Source: Rummeliibacillus suwonensis (lineage in GTDB: Bacteria; Bacillota; Bacilli; Bacillales_A; Planococcaceae). Taken from it: a stretch of DNA of 64,000 nt. The position numbers and the translations under genes were made by a program. Of this stretch, positions 50,009 to 62,950 are shown piece after piece. The DNA lies in assembly GCF_007896435.1 (NCBI RefSeq), contig NZ_VCBL01000005.1, positions 49,644-113,643 of the forward strand, written 5' to 3'. Position 1 is the first letter of the stretch; each line of letters opens with the position of its first letter. The notes beneath the pieces were generated by a model, which was not told the DNA's origin, ran no database searches, and saw nothing but the letters and a program-made list of their open reading frames with translations.

Positions 50009-51163
50009 TTAATTATTGAGTAATTCCTTATTAATTAACCTGGTAGAAAGAAAAAGAAGTAACATAATCGATATAATTAAAAAGCTGATGATCTGTGTAT
50101 CAATAAAATTAATAAATGTAGAGCCGATTGACATAGAGATACCAATCAGTGCTTCTGAAATAGAGAAAACCCTTCCTTGAATTTCATTAGGCGAGTTTTC
50201 CTGCACCCTTACTTTAGCTAATACTTCACCGTATTCCATTGATATAAAAAATACAACGGCGGTTATTATATTGATTGTAAAATTTGAAGAAGTGATAAAG
50301 GAAGACAAAGAAATAGTGCTGAGAAGAACAAAATAAATCAAACCTTTGTTACTTTTAAAGCCCCATATATTAACCATTTGCGCACCTATGAATCCACCCA
50401 CTCCAATACATAATGTAAGTATAAAATTTCCGATTTCGCCCTTACCAAGGGATTCACTAACTAAAGGAAAATAGCTATAAATTATCCCCCATAATAAGGA
50501 CATTGTAATCATTGTAAATACGCCATTCAATACAAACGGATTCTTGATTATAGTTTTTATTCCCACGTTAAATGATGGATCAGGGATAGCCTTTTCATGT
50601 GTTATTTCCTCTTCTTTTGTGATATTCATTTTACTAATAAGTATAGCTGAAACAAAATAAGTGAGTGCATTAAAAGCTACAGCTAATTTGATAGATCCAA
50701 AGTATAAAAAAGCGGCTCCAAAAATGGCTCCAAAAATGATAAATAAAGTCGTCGCTTTCGCAAAAAGAGTATTGATCCTTTTGATATCATCTCCGATCGA
50801 AGACATAACTGCTAATCTAGCTGGATTAAAAAGAACTCCACTTCCATAAGAAATAAAAAGAAGTGTTAAGAATACTAAAGGATACTCCCCTTTAGGTAAA
50901 AAGGTAACTCCTAAAAAGGCGAATCCTCTAATAATATCTGTATATAACATCAATTTTACTCTGTTATATTTATCTACTATTCCTCCTAAAAATGGTTGGA
51001 ATACTACTGGAAGACTTCTCACAATGATGACTCCTGAAGTTATCCAATAATCCTGAAAATAGGTGGATATGATCAAGAGAGCGGGTAGGACACAATAATC
51101 ACCCATAAAAGATAATGCTTGCCCATATAATAATAATTTTGAGTTTTTACTTAACTGGTTCAT
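50009..51163 (-). CDS. bacE: MFS exporter BacE
   Basis: A 384-residue major facilitator protein with about 11-12 hydrophobic segments and the loop motif GGIVDKYNRVKLM. BacE exports bacilysin and gives self-protection in B. subtilis. Its start overlaps the end of bacD by 17 bp. Confidence 0.88.
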   Translation of the reverse strand: MNQLSKNSKLLLYGQALSFMGDYCVLPALLIISTYFQDYWITSGVIIVRSLPVVFQPFLGGIVDKYNRVKLMLYTDIIRGFAFLGVTFLPKGEYPLVFLTLLFISYGSGVLFNPARLAVMSSIGDDIKRINTLFAKATTLFIIFGAIFGAAFLYFGSIKLAVAFNALTYFVSAILISKMNITKEEEITHEKAIPDPSFNVGIKTIIKNPFVLNGVFTMITMSLLWGIIYSYFPLVSESLGKGEIGNFILTLCIGVGGFIGAQMVNIWGFKSNKGLIYFVLLSTISLSSFITSSNFTINIITAVVFFISMEYGEVLAKVRVQENSPNEIQGRVFSISEALIGISMSIGSTFINFIDTQIISFLIISIMLLLFLSTRLINKELLNN

Positions 51164-52571
51164 GGTTAGGTTCCTCTATAATAATTCGAGAAAAATTCTG
51201 TAAATTATGAATTGATTCCGCTAGATCATGTGAGTTACTGCCGCTTAACTCTAAATAAGCAAGGCCATTAAAAGATTCAAACAATGTTAAATCTATATTA
51301 GAGTCTTTTTTTATTGTTTCAAATGAGGTGATTTGTGTATCACCAACTAATGCGTTAACAGGCAATATGACGTCTTTAAATACAATACGATTTAGATCGT
51401 TCGGTAGACTTCCATTTTGTTTGAAATTTTCAGGATATAAATGAAAATCAGCAACGTATTTTTGTGGGTTGTTTAATAATTTGTCTGGTAAGCTAGGAGA
51501 ATATCCATCGCACAAAATATCTAATAAAATTTGAGGAGCATCCACATTGTAGACTTTTTTAATATTTGGAATCATGTTCCACCCCGCGAACCGTGCAGCT
51601 GTTTCAATTATCCCTACTTCTCTGTGTTTCATTAGTTTAACTTCCGTATGGGTTGAACAATATTCTAATCCAAGACCCTCATTAGCCTTTGAAACAGCAG
51701 TAATTATTCTTTTTTGAGCATCATCATCTAAAATGGTCGATGTGATATGTGCAGTTTCAGTGAAACCTATTTGAGGTGTTTTATCATGAATTACTAAAGG
51801 ATAGTATTTTCCATTGACCATCATACCTTCAACACTAACATAGTCAGAATATCCCTCTTCTGAGTACCAGTCTTTATACTCTCCTTCAAGATACTCCTCA
51901 AGTATAAATGGCGCTTTATATGTAACAGCTTTAGGTACATCTATACTTTCTAAAAATTTCTTATCATTTAAGAAAAGATCTTCTGCAGTGGCTTTATCAT
52001 TAATAAAGGTAACTCCTATAGAACTAGCTAAGTAAGTTGGTTTTAAAACTGAGGGTACACCAACATAATCTATAGCCTTTTTAAAATCGTCTAATGTTGT
52101 TACTCTCCTACTTTTTATAGCCTTTATACCTGAAGCATTAAATGACTCTCTCATTAAATTTTTATCCCTTGCCTTCTCTGCGGCTTTTACTCCTGCACCT
52201 CTTAATCCGAGCTTTTCGCAAGCTTTAGCCATTGGCAATATAAATAACTCATTATTAGTAGTTATTGCCTTGACATCAAACATTGTTGCAATTTTAATTA
52301 TATCTTCAACGACTGCATCTTCAGGTTTGTTATACTCTTCTTGTGCCCAATAAATTGAATCTGGATGTGTATAATCAGTTATGCTTTTAAAATATTGGGG
52401 ATCTTTTATAATCGCAATTGAATAAGTTTCAATAAAATGAGCATGAGTTTTTGTGATGGCAAATGGTCTAGGAATATAGCTGATGATATTATATTTTTCA
52501 GCTACACTTTTATAAAACATATCAGGAGGACATCCTCCTAAATCAGCTATTACTAATATATTTTTTTTCAT
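51147..52571 (-). CDS. bacD: L-amino acid ligase BacD (ATP-grasp)
   Basis: A 474-residue ATP-grasp enzyme that joins L-alanine to anticapsin to make bacilysin. The N-terminus NILVIADLGGCPPDMFYKS and segments PTYLASSIGVTFI and ETAARFAGWNMIPNI correspond almost word for word to B. subtilis BacD. The frame is open 35 codons further upstream, but GAGGAGG six bases before the chosen ATG fixes the start. Confidence 0.94.
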   Translation of the reverse strand: MKKNILVIADLGGCPPDMFYKSVAEKYNIISYIPRPFAITKTHAHFIETYSIAIIKDPQYFKSITDYTHPDSIYWAQEEYNKPEDAVVEDIIKIATMFDVKAITTNNELFILPMAKACEKLGLRGAGVKAAEKARDKNLMRESFNASGIKAIKSRRVTTLDDFKKAIDYVGVPSVLKPTYLASSIGVTFINDKATAEDLFLNDKKFLESIDVPKAVTYKAPFILEEYLEGEYKDWYSEEGYSDYVSVEGMMVNGKYYPLVIHDKTPQIGFTETAHITSTILDDDAQKRIITAVSKANEGLGLEYCSTHTEVKLMKHREVGIIETAARFAGWNMIPNIKKVYNVDAPQILLDILCDGYSPSLPDKLLNNPQKYVADFHLYPENFKQNGSLPNDLNRIVFKDVILPVNALVGDTQITSFETIKKDSNIDLTLFESFNGLAYLELSGSNSHDLAESIHNLQNFSRIIIEEPNHEPVK

Positions 52572-52994
52572 ATCGATTCCTCCTCGCGTATTTGTAGTAA
52601 GAGTGCTTTCCGATAGAATTTCCAGTTGATTCGGACAACTGAAAAGTTTGTTAGATTTTCTATAGAAAGCGGTCACCTTTTGACTCCTTCACTCTTTTTC
52701 TGTTTCTGTTGTTTGACTCTAGTTTTTCGAAGAGAGCCAAAAGGTGATATCCAAATTTAATAGTGGATGGATTTTTTCAAAAGTAATACTAGCAGGTGCT
52801 TGCCTACTTCATGAATATGCCTATTTCTAACAATCAATTTCATATGGTGATGGCGAAGGATTGAGGAGGCTCCATTTTAGTACTTTGTTCTTTTATCAAA
52901 CACAAATATTCATTTATGACAGATGTTTATGCAATAATGGAACAGACAAGGTATGCACAGGAAATAGCTTTTCCTTCATGCAGACACTGTTTTT
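52572..52994 (-). other. Gap between bacC and bacD with long inverted repeat
   Basis: 423 bp in the middle of an otherwise tight operon. An inverted repeat GTCACCTTTTGACTC (52672-52686) / GAGCCAAAAGGTGAT (52734-52748), 13 of 15 pairs, encloses 47 nt. The half next to bacC (52755-52994) shows no gene. Confidence 0.6.
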
Positions 52995-55068
<2,074 letters not shown>

Positions 55069-55263
55069 TTGAACACTTCCATTCTTATAGTATGATGAAG
55101 TATTAGTGTAGAACGTAAATTATTTCTGTATGATTACTTCTGAAGAATTTGAAAAATATAGTATAATTATAACTAAATAGAATTCTTTTTTCCTTTCAAT
55201 TTGAAAAGATTTACAGGGAATTTTTTTACATTTGAAATCAAATTAACAGAAAGGATGTTCATA
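55069..55263. promoter_or_regulatory. Divergent promoter region bacA/Lrp-type regulator
   Basis: 195 bp, AT-rich, between divergent genes. It contains AATTTGAAAAATATAGTATAAT (-10-like TATAAT at 55157-55162 region) directed towards the regulator. It would also hold the bac promoter and any Lrp-type operator. Confidence 0.5.
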
Positions 55264-55716
55264 TTGAAAATAGATGACTTAGATAAAAAAATATTATATT
55301 TACTTTCAAAGGATTCAAGATTATCCATGAGAGAGTTGGCTAAGAGGGTTCATTTGTCATCACCATCAGTGACTGAGAGAGTTAGAAGACTTGAAAGCGA
55401 AGGTGTTCTAAAGGGATATACAATTGAAATTGACTACAAGAAATTAGGATTCGATGTAGAGTGTTTTATAGAGGTTACTGTGAGAAATGGACAATATATA
55501 AAATTCAATAATTTTATTAATGAATATCCCTTTGTGGAATTTTGTTATAGAATTGCGGGTAAGACTTGCTATATTGTTAAACTGCGTCTAAAAAAAATAG
55601 CTGATATAGAGCATTTCATTAATAGTGTTAATTCATTTGCTTCAACCGAAACCTATGTAGTAATATCCAAAAATGAAACAAAAAGTGACTATTTAGAACT
55701 AGAAGAACTTATTTAG
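55264..55716 (+). CDS. Lrp/AsnC-family transcriptional regulator
   Basis: 150 residues. Helix-turn-helix at 8-60 (KDSRLSMRELAKRVHLSSPS), RAM/AsnC ligand domain after residue 65. The TTG start nine bases after AAAGG gives the typical N-terminus MKIDDLDKKILYLL. Its divergence from bacA makes it a candidate regulator responding to an amino acid (alanine, tyrosine or phenylalanine would make sense). That link is inference. Confidence 0.88.
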   Translation: MKIDDLDKKILYLLSKDSRLSMRELAKRVHLSSPSVTERVRRLESEGVLKGYTIEIDYKKLGFDVECFIEVTVRNGQYIKFNNFINEYPFVEFCYRIAGKTCYIVKLRLKKIADIEHFINSVNSFASTETYVVISKNETKSDYLELEELI

Positions 55717-55815
55717 TTTTAAGTCTTTATCAACTAACCAGTTTCATTGTTAATGAACAAACTAAGTAAGTAATTACTTATACTATACAGGTACCCCAGT
55801 TATGTCCTAAAAATA

Positions 55816-55860
55816 AAAAATAGCAAAGCACATTCGAGTATGAATGGCTCTGCTATTTTA
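55816..55860. terminator. Hairpin between the Lrp-type gene and glmM
   Basis: AAATAGCA...TGCTATTT stem with A/T runs on both sides; suitable for both convergent genes. Confidence 0.7.
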
Positions 55861-56005
55861 TTTGTGATCCTTTGTGTTATTCGTAATGCTTTTGAATGTT
55901 TACACCTCAAAACAAAACCCGTTAATAGCATTTAAGGATCTCTTCCTTACAAATTAAATTCGTATGATATGGCTTTTTTATTAATAATCTATTCTATCTT
56001 AACGG

Positions 56006-57358
56006 TTAATCCTTTAATCCTAATTCATCGCGAACGACATCGGCGATTCGTTTGCAATAGGATTCGCATAGATCGCTTGATGGTGCTTCTACCATCACAC
56101 GAACTAATGGTTCAGTACCTGAAGGACGAACGAGTATGCGCCCATCGCCATTCATCTCTTGTTCAACTTGTGCGATAATGGCTGCTACCTTTTCGTTTTC
56201 TTTTACAGCATGTTTATCTGTCACGCGAACATTGATGAGCTTTTGAGGGAATACGGTCATTTCGGAAGCAAGCTCAGATAGTTTCTTGCCTGTCACTTTC
56301 ATTGTATTCACGAGTTGTAAGCCTGTGAGTAGCCCATCGCCTGTTGTGTTGTAATCTAAAAATACGATATGGCCAGATTGTTCGCCACCCACATTATAGT
56401 TGCCTTCACGCATAGCTTCTACAACATAACGATCGCCTACTTTTGTTTGAACACTATGCATACCGTTTCTTTCTAAAGCTTTATAAAAGCCCATATTACT
56501 CATAACCGTTGAAACAACGGTATCTTGTTTTAATTTTCCTTCTTCGTGTAGATGCTTTGCGCAAATATACATGATTTGATCTCCATCAACGATTTGACCA
56601 TTTTCATCCACTGCAATTAAACGATCGCCATCTCCATCAAATGCTAAACCTACATTCGCACCTTTTTCCACCACAAACTCTGCCAACTTTTCAGGATGTG
56701 TGGAGCCAACGCCATCATTAATATTCAAACCATTTGGTGAAGAGCCCATTGTTGACAGATCCGCTTCAAGATCAGCAAATAGATGCGTCGCCAAAGCTGA
56801 TGTCGCACCATGCGCACAGTCTAATGCAATATGGATACCTGTAAAGTCCTCATAAACAGTTTGTTTTAAATATTGAATATACTTTTGACCACCTTCGAAG
56901 TAGTCACTTACTGAACCTAAATCCCCACCTATCGGGCGAGGTAAATTATCTTGTTCTTGATCTAACAGTGCCTCAATTTCGTCTTCTTGTGCATCTGATA
57001 GTTTAAAACCGTCTGGGCCAAAGAATTTAATACCGTTATCTGCTACAGGATTATGAGAAGCTGAAATCATGACACCAGCTTGGGCACTCATGACACGAGT
57101 CAAATAGGCAACTCCTGGTGTACTAATAATACCTAAGCGCATGACTTCGGCGCCAACTGATAGCAAACCAGCCACAAGCGCACCTTCTAACATTTCTCCA
57201 GAAATACGTGTATCTCGCCCTATTAAAACTTTCGGACGTTCTGTGGTTTCTTTCGTTAAAACGTATCCACCAAAGCGTCCCAATTTAAATGCTAACTCAG
57301 GTGTTAGCTCACTATTGGCGACACCGCGGACGCCGTCTGTTCCGAAATATTTACCCAT
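56006..57358 (-). CDS. glmM: Phosphoglucosamine mutase
   Basis: Converts glucosamine-6-phosphate to glucosamine-1-phosphate. 450 residues: [12 protein letters not shown] at the N-terminus, phosphoserine loop ISASHNP, metal loop [10 protein letters not shown] and the C-terminal [12 protein letters not shown]. The ATG after GAAGGAG is the start; the frame is open upstream into cdaR. It is normally adjacent to glmS; here the bac cluster separates them. Confidence 0.96.
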   Translation of the reverse strand: MGKYFGTDGVRGVANSELTPELAFKLGRFGGYVLTKETTERPKVLIGRDTRISGEMLEGALVAGLLSVGAEVMRLGIISTPGVAYLTRVMSAQAGVMISASHNPVADNGIKFFGPDGFKLSDAQEDEIEALLDQEQDNLPRPIGGDLGSVSDYFEGGQKYIQYLKQTVYEDFTGIHIALDCAHGATSALATHLFADLEADLSTMGSSPNGLNINDGVGSTHPEKLAEFVVEKGANVGLAFDGDGDRLIAVDENGQIVDGDQIMYICAKHLHEEGKLKQDTVVSTVMSNMGFYKALERNGMHSVQTKVGDRYVVEAMREGNYNVGGEQSGHIVFLDYNTTGDGLLTGLQLVNTMKVTGKKLSELASEMTVFPQKLINVRVTDKHAVKENEKVAAIIAQVEQEMNGDGRILVRPSGTEPLVRVMVEAPSSDLCESYCKRIADVVRDELGLKD

Positions 57359-57405
57359 TTTGTTATTCTCTCCTTCAAAACTGTATGCCATTTTTACGAA
57401 TCCTT

Positions 57406-58692
57406 TTATGACAGTTGTTTCACTTTTAGTTTTATAGTACTTGGTGTAGCTTTCCATGAAGTACCAGAAGGGCTGCTACCTATTATTGGCAAGGTATTGA
57501 CGCCTTCCTTCACATCGTTTGCAGCAACATATAGCTGTATATCTGATGCCTTAAGTTTGGACAGTTTTTGCTCATCACCAGTAATCACAACTGATACAAA
57601 ATGATCTGCATTTTCTTCAATGGTGTATTGTTTTGTATCTAAATTTCTTATTTTCACTCTAACATTCTCAAAGGTCGTAGTAGACGTATTAGATGTTTCC
57701 TCTTGCTTGGTTGCACTGTCATCTTCTTGTTCGTCAGTAGTTATGGACTCATCTAATGATACATGAACTTTTAGTTGATTTACAGAGAGTTTTGTCACAC
57801 CTGTTGGCTTTGATAGATTGACAGTAACATTACCGGACTTTTCTAGTTTTGAAACATCTACATCAACAGGAAATGTATTTATTTTTTCTAAATCCTTTTT
57901 CGATCCAAACAATGTAATATGACTTGTTTCAGCACTCAATGTTTTTACTTTCAGATTATTTTTGGGACTTCCTTTAACATTTAAAGAAATCGGCACTTCC
58001 TTATTATACTCTCCAATGTCAACCTTCACTTGTACGTTCGCCGGGTTAACAGAAACATCTAATTTGTTCATATCACGATCCAGCACCTTGACAGTTGCTT
58101 CTTTTGTAAAGGATTCTGTAGCTGAAAGTTGCCCCGATAGCATTGCTTTGACATAAGCAATACTGTCAACTACACTTTTAGCTCCTGTTACAGTGACTTC
58201 ATTTGGATTTGCATACATCGCTTTGACAAAATAATTTGGCGCTAATTGGCTTTCATTAAAATCTGGATCTACTTTAAATGTCCGTGTCACCTTTTCTTCG
58301 ATCGAAACATTTACAGCTGAAGGTTCAATTTGGACATCTAACTTATCCGAAAATCCTTTATATTTAAATTTGACCTTATGTTGTCCAATTGTTGCTTTAC
58401 TCAAATCTAGGTAAATCTGAAAATCTTTTAAGGCTTTTTTTTGTATTACCAATGCATATGGTCCCTTAATAGCGACATCGACTGTCTCTGGGACTCCTGA
58501 AACAATTAAATTCTCATTATCGTATAGAACCTTGACTGGGACATCATGAATAACCTCCGCTTGGCTATCATAAGTGGTTTTCGTATTGTTCTCCGTACTT
58601 GTTTCAGACTTTACGGTAAAGAAAATGAGTAATGTTAACGCGAGTGCGGTAATGCGTAAAAACCATGGACTCTCAATTAGTTTATCCATCAC
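57406..58692 (-). CDS. cdaR: CdaA regulator CdaR (YbbR-domain protein)
   Basis: 428 residues: one N-terminal membrane helix ([17 protein letters not shown]), then about four YbbR repeats exposed outside, with a Glu/Thr-rich linker near residue 330. CdaR binds and modulates the membrane diadenylate cyclase CdaA. Starts four bases inside the end of cdaA. Confidence 0.93.
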   Translation of the reverse strand: MMDKLIESPWFLRITALALTLLIFFTVKSETSTENNTKTTYDSQAEVIHDVPVKVLYDNENLIVSGVPETVDVAIKGPYALVIQKKALKDFQIYLDLSKATIGQHKVKFKYKGFSDKLDVQIEPSAVNVSIEEKVTRTFKVDPDFNESQLAPNYFVKAMYANPNEVTVTGAKSVVDSIAYVKAMLSGQLSATESFTKEATVKVLDRDMNKLDVSVNPANVQVKVDIGEYNKEVPISLNVKGSPKNNLKVKTLSAETSHITLFGSKKDLEKINTFPVDVDVSKLEKSGNVTVNLSKPTGVTKLSVNQLKVHVSLDESITTDEQEDDSATKQEETSNTSTTTFENVRVKIRNLDTKQYTIEENADHFVSVVITGDEQKLSKLKASDIQLYVAANDVKEGVNTLPIIGSSPSGTSWKATPSTIKLKVKQLS

Positions 58693-59531
58693 TTTTTATC
58701 CCCCCTCCAGTTCCATTTGGAGGTACCGACTGCAGTAGTTGATGTCCCAAACCATGCACGTTGAAGTCTAGATTCAAACTCTTCGATCGATAAATCACGA
58801 TGTAAATCACCATTTATCGTTAAACTGATAGCACCTGTTTCCTCTGAAACAATTATGGTTATAGCGTCAGTTACTTCACTAATTCCAATTGCTGCACGAT
58901 GACGCGTTCCTAGTTCCTTTGAAATAAAAGGACTTTCTGATAAAGGTAAATAACAGGCTGCTGCAGCTATTTTATTTTTTTGAACAATCACTGCACCATC
59001 ATGAAGCGGTGTATTAGGTATGAATATATTAATGATTAACTCAGAAGAGATTTCAGAGTACATTGGAATCCCTGTTTCAATATAATCATTTAGCCCTGTT
59101 TCTCGTTCAATTGAAATAAGCGCTCCGATACGACGCTTCGCCATATAGCTAACGGACTTAGACATGGCAGATACCAATCTGGCTTGTTCTTCTTCCTCTT
59201 GTAAATTACTTCGAGCAAATAATTTTCCTCGTCCTAATTGTTCTAACGCTCTACGCAATTCAGGTTGGAAAATAATGATAATTGCTAAGAAACCAAATTC
59301 AATAACCTGCTTTGTCATCCACCCTAACGTAGTTAGTCCGAAATAAACAGTTATAATTCGAATAATGATAATGACAAATATTCCTTTTAAAAGCTGAACG
59401 GCCTTAGTACCACGAATCAGTGTTAATATATTATAAATGACCAACCAGACTAATAAAATATCGATTACATTTAATACCATTCTCACCCATTGATTACTGG
59501 TGAATTGTGTAAATTCATTAATTAAAGACAT
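58689..59531 (-). CDS. cdaA: Diadenylate cyclase CdaA
   Basis: Makes cyclic di-AMP from two ATP. 280 residues: three N-terminal membrane helices, then the DAC domain with LHDGAVIV and GTRHRAAIGISE. The ATG after GGGGG is chosen over the longer open frame. First gene of cdaA-cdaR-glmM, the conserved Bacillus order. Confidence 0.95.
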   Translation of the reverse strand: MSLINEFTQFTSNQWVRMVLNVIDILLVWLVIYNILTLIRGTKAVQLLKGIFVIIIIRIITVYFGLTTLGWMTKQVIEFGFLAIIIIFQPELRRALEQLGRGKLFARSNLQEEEEQARLVSAMSKSVSYMAKRRIGALISIERETGLNDYIETGIPMYSEISSELIINIFIPNTPLHDGAVIVQKNKIAAAACYLPLSESPFISKELGTRHRAAIGISEVTDAITIIVSEETGAISLTINGDLHRDLSIEEFESRLQRAWFGTSTTAVGTSKWNWRGDKK

Positions 59532-59601
59532 GTGGATCCCCCACTTTTCTAGCGAGTACGTATAGGTCAAGTATAGCACAACTACCTTTATTTCCGCCCG
59601 T

Positions 59602-59642
59602 ATAAAGCAGAAAAGCCCACTATAATGCCAGTAGGCTTCTTC
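59602..59642 (-). terminator. Terminator after rsiW
   Basis: On the minus strand, AAGCCTACTGGC...GTGGGCTTTTCTGC forms a hairpin with T run shortly after the rsiW stop. Confidence 0.7.
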
Positions 59643-59648
59643 ATTAGT

Positions 59649-60269
59649 TTATTCATTTTTATCAATAAAAGACCAAGCGCTTTTTGCGTTGCTTTTTATT
59701 TTATACCAGAGCCACTCAAACACTTCATCCACTTCCTCAATTTGACCAGTAACATTTGCGGTAGAAGCCATATATTTACCGTTGATAACCGTAATATTTC
59801 CATCAACTGCACCTTTTACGACAATATCACCATTCTTTACAACAATGTCACCTTTTACTGTTTTTCCCTCAGGTACAATGACAGTTTGACCTTCCACTTG
59901 TAAGTTAGGTTGTTTTGTAACAGAAAACTCCTGATCATTTTTATAGCCTGAAAAAAGGGATGCACTCATGAAAATGCAAAACATTGCTGCAGCAACCAAA
60001 AAAGGATGTCGACGCAACCAACGTTGTACGCCAGAACGCATTTTTCTTTTCGGCAGTCTTTGCATAACTTGTTCTACAAAATTTGGAGGCACTTCAATAA
60101 CGGCTGCACTTTTCACGAACGCAATAGTACTTGTTAACTCCTGCATATGCTTTTGACAGTCCTTACAATTTTGCATATGTGCCCTTAGCTCTTGCTCATG
60201 TTCGCGACTAATATCCCCATCTAGATATTCATGCATATATTGCACGATATGTTCAGGGCATGTACTCAT
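59649..60269 (-). CDS. rsiW: Anti-sigma-W factor RsiW
   Basis: 206 residues. N-terminal zinc anti-sigma domain with HMQNCKDC (HxxxCxxC), one membrane helix near residues 88-106 and an extracytoplasmic domain. In B. subtilis, PrsW and RasP cleave it under envelope stress to free SigW. It follows sigW by 13 bp. Confidence 0.92.
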   Translation of the reverse strand: MSTCPEHIVQYMHEYLDGDISREHEQELRAHMQNCKDCQKHMQELTSTIAFVKSAAVIEVPPNFVEQVMQRLPKRKMRSGVQRWLRRHPFLVAAAMFCIFMSASLFSGYKNDQEFSVTKQPNLQVEGQTVIVPEGKTVKGDIVVKNGDIVVKGAVDGNITVINGKYMASTANVTGQIEEVDEVFEWLWYKIKSNAKSAWSFIDKNE

Positions 60270-60282
60270 AGTGAAACCCCTC

Positions 60283-60846
60283 CTACAAATTGCTCAATTG
60301 CTTTCTTAATGCTTCGCGACCACGATGAATACGTGTTTTTACGGTTCCTAGTGGCATATCTAACACATCGCTGATTTCCTGCAATGGTAACTCTTCAATA
60401 TACTTTAAAATAATAACCATACGATACTTATCAGGCAAGCAACTTATTTCATATTGAATTCTTTCCTGCAATTCCATTCTTTCGACTTCCTCTTCAGGCA
60501 GTCGATCATTTGACGAAATTTGAGAATACAAATCAAGACCATCAGTACCTGTAACTTCTGCATCTAAATAATAGTCCGGTTTCTTTTTCCTGATCCTGTC
60601 TATACACAGATTAGTTGCTATACGAAATAGCCATGTTGAAAATTTCCGTTCTAAATCAAAAGTGTGTAGATTTGTATATGCACGTATAAAAGCTTCCTGT
60701 GCTATATCTTCTGCTTCATGTTGGTTGTTCAACATACGGAAGCATACTTGATATACTTTTTGCTGATAGAGGCTCACAATATCTGAATACGCATGTTGAT
60801 CACCTTTCAGCACTTGCTTTATTCTTTTGTTGACTAACGCATCCAT
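60283..60846 (-). CDS. sigW: ECF sigma factor SigW
   Basis: 187 residues with sigma region 2 (CFRMLNNQHEAEDIAQEAFI) and region 4 (LPLQEISDVLDMPLGTVKTRI). It directs the response to cell-wall antibiotics. A GGAGGGGA site precedes the ATG, and a SigW promoter lies upstream. Confidence 0.95.
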   Translation of the reverse strand: MDALVNKRIKQVLKGDQHAYSDIVSLYQQKVYQVCFRMLNNQHEAEDIAQEAFIRAYTNLHTFDLERKFSTWLFRIATNLCIDRIRKKKPDYYLDAEVTGTDGLDLYSQISSNDRLPEEEVERMELQERIQYEISCLPDKYRMVIILKYIEELPLQEISDVLDMPLGTVKTRIHRGREALRKQLSNL

Positions 60847-60879
60847 GTGATTTCCCCTCCGCTATGCGGTTACCTGTTA

Positions 60880-60907
60880 TATACGAACAGATTCCTTTTT
60901 GGTTTCA
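60880..60907 (-). promoter_or_regulatory. SigW-type autoregulatory promoter
   Basis: Minus strand TGAAAC, 16 bp, CGTATA: a perfect match to the B. subtilis SigW promoter, 34 bp upstream of the sigW start. Confidence 0.92.
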
Positions 60908-61310
60908 CTTTTATTTCAAATTTTTTAAAAAATATTATTTGATTCTATTATACCAATACTTTCTTTGAATTTCTTACAACTTTTATCATTTTCACCATAT
61001 AAAAGTGAGACATTTAGAAATAAAACGGAGGCACTGAAAAAACTTATAATATCAACATTTTAATTGACAAAGATCTTTCTACGAACCCAGAAGTTGATTT
61101 TACTCCATGCTGCGTGTCAATTTTAAATTTCATCGAAAATAGACAAGTCAACTGATTTCCGCTATGGCTTACTCGCTTTCCTGGCGATATGTGTTCAATG
61201 CACTTCGGGGCAATAGGATGTTGGTCACGAAGTCGTTTCCACATGACGCGACATTCCTAGACCCCCGTTCCAGAAAATATCGCTCCATGAAAGGAAAAAA
61301 GTTTCCTGCT
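60908..61310. repeat. Decayed repeats upstream of sigW
   Basis: No gene. GGCACTGAAAAAACTTATAAT at 61030-61050 is the start of a decayed palindromic repeat, cut short here at 20 bases. 61136-61281 is a degraded interior of the MITE-like element (ATTTCCGCTATGGCTTACTC, CAATAGGATGTTGGTCACG) without terminal repeats. Confidence 0.6.
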
Positions 61311-62216
61311 TTATACTAATTTCTCCCCAAATAAGGATCCCATCAATGCAACAGCTACATCAGCGGTTTTGTTTCTCTCATCAAGAATTGGATTAACCTC
61401 CACAAACTCTGCAGAGGTAATCAAATCTGAATCCTGCAACATTTCCATTGCTAAATGACTTTCACGATACGTAATTCCTCCTGGTACTGGCGTTCCAACC
61501 CCAGGAGTATAAATCGGATCAATTCCATCTAAATCTAATGATAGATGAACTCCATCTACGTTTTGCCCTCGTAAATATATAATGGCATCCTGTATAACAT
61601 TTGGCATTCCTAAACGATCAATTTCATGCATCGTGTAGACTTTTATGCCCTTTTTACGAATTAATGCCTTTTCCCCTTCATCAATTGATCGAGCACCAAT
61701 TATAACGATATTTTCAGGTTTTACTTTTGGTGCATAATTTCTAATATTCACTAAACGCTCATGTCCTAATCCCATGCTAACAGCTAAGGGCATCCCATGG
61801 ATATTACCTGATGGGGATGTTTCGCTTGTGTTCATATCTGCATGAGCATCATACCAAATGACACCTAAGTTTTTATAGTGATCTGATATACCTGCCAATG
61901 TGCCAATTGCAATGCTATGATCACCGCCTAATATTAATGGGAATCGGCCCTCATTTACCACTCTATGGACCTTATGAGCTAATTCGGCATTCACATTAAC
62001 AACGATATCTAAGTTTCGCAATGATGTATTATCAGAAACCCCTTTTTTCGAATGATCAATATAGATATCTCCTTCATCGACGACCTTATGCCCAATAGAT
62101 TCTAAACGCTCTTTCGCACCCGCATATCGAATCGCACTTGGCCCCATATCTACACCTCTACGTAGTTGCCCTAAATCCATCGGTACACCAATCATTGAAA
62201 TATTTAATAGTGCCAT
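61311..62216 (-). CDS. rocF: Arginase
   Basis: Hydrolyses arginine to ornithine and urea. 301 residues with the binuclear manganese motifs [17 protein letters not shown] and LDLDGIDP. The ATG follows AAAGGGGG; the in-frame extension upstream lacks a ribosome site. Stands alone. Confidence 0.95.
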   Translation of the reverse strand: MALLNISMIGVPMDLGQLRRGVDMGPSAIRYAGAKERLESIGHKVVDEGDIYIDHSKKGVSDNTSLRNLDIVVNVNAELAHKVHRVVNEGRFPLILGGDHSIAIGTLAGISDHYKNLGVIWYDAHADMNTSETSPSGNIHGMPLAVSMGLGHERLVNIRNYAPKVKPENIVIIGARSIDEGEKALIRKKGIKVYTMHEIDRLGMPNVIQDAIIYLRGQNVDGVHLSLDLDGIDPIYTPGVGTPVPGGITYRESHLAMEMLQDSDLITSAEFVEVNPILDERNKTADVAVALMGSLFGEKLV

Positions 62217-62902
62217 ACAACGATACCCCCTTTGTAAGTTATTTTCATTGTAACGGCAGCTATACTTATGGCTCAACAAGACATTTTTCTGTATTTTTAT
62301 TCAAATAGGTCAATCCCATAAATTATTTTCTTTTTAGGAAATACAGGAATTTAAGGATGACTAATTTTGAGAGTTATGGAGAGGATTATGACGGTGACTT
62401 TTCGGAAATGTATATTCATTTTCTTCGTGCGCTATTAGTTCAGGGAGGGTTTATTCAAAGTCATGCAGGGAGGGCTTGAACTGATGAAGAATGAAAACCA
62501 CACAGGAATATTAAGATGCACACACTGAAAAACTAGAGGATTGCCATTTTAACGATAAAGATCTCCCTTTTCTTTCATTTCATAAGCTAAAAAAGTTGAT
62601 TTTTATTATGTTTTTGGAGCTAAATTGATTCTTTCAGTGATCTAGAATATTGAAGGGGCAAAGACCAAAAGCATCACGTCCTGTGACAACGGCTTCACGT
62701 CTGTCGCTTGCACTTTTGATGCAGAAGAAGCTATGAACCCAACTCCACGTTGGAGCGAGAAGATTGAAGTCAAGCCCGCAGAAAGTGTCATCTGTAGCAG
62801 AACGCAGAAACCCAAATATTAAAGTATATTGTGGAAAGCTTTATATTCTTTATCTCGATTCTACATTATGAAATTGATTTAGATTAAAATTTCTAATACA
62901 CC
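62217..62902. repeat. Intergenic region with repeats
   Basis: No convincing gene. A 40-codon frame (62357-62479) after a weak AAGG is the only candidate. 62523-62640 is a palindromic repeat copy (CACTGAAAAACTAGAGGATT to TTTCAGTG). About 62655-62800 is a GC-richer stretch with CACGTCCTGTGACAACGG resembling other degraded intergenic repeats. Confidence 0.5.
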
Positions 62903-62935
62903 AAAAAACCTTCCTCTAATTATTAGAAGAAGGTT
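62903..62935 (-). terminator. Terminator of the tRNA operon
   Basis: Minus strand AACCTTCTTCTAAT...ATTAGAGGAAGGTTTTTT, 16 bp after tRNA-Lys. Confidence 0.85.
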
Positions 62936-62950
62936 ATATTCTATAATTGA

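Noticed and set aside
62357..62479. 40-codon frame after arginase
   Set aside because: Weak ribosome site, no recognisable family and an equally good overlapping frame.
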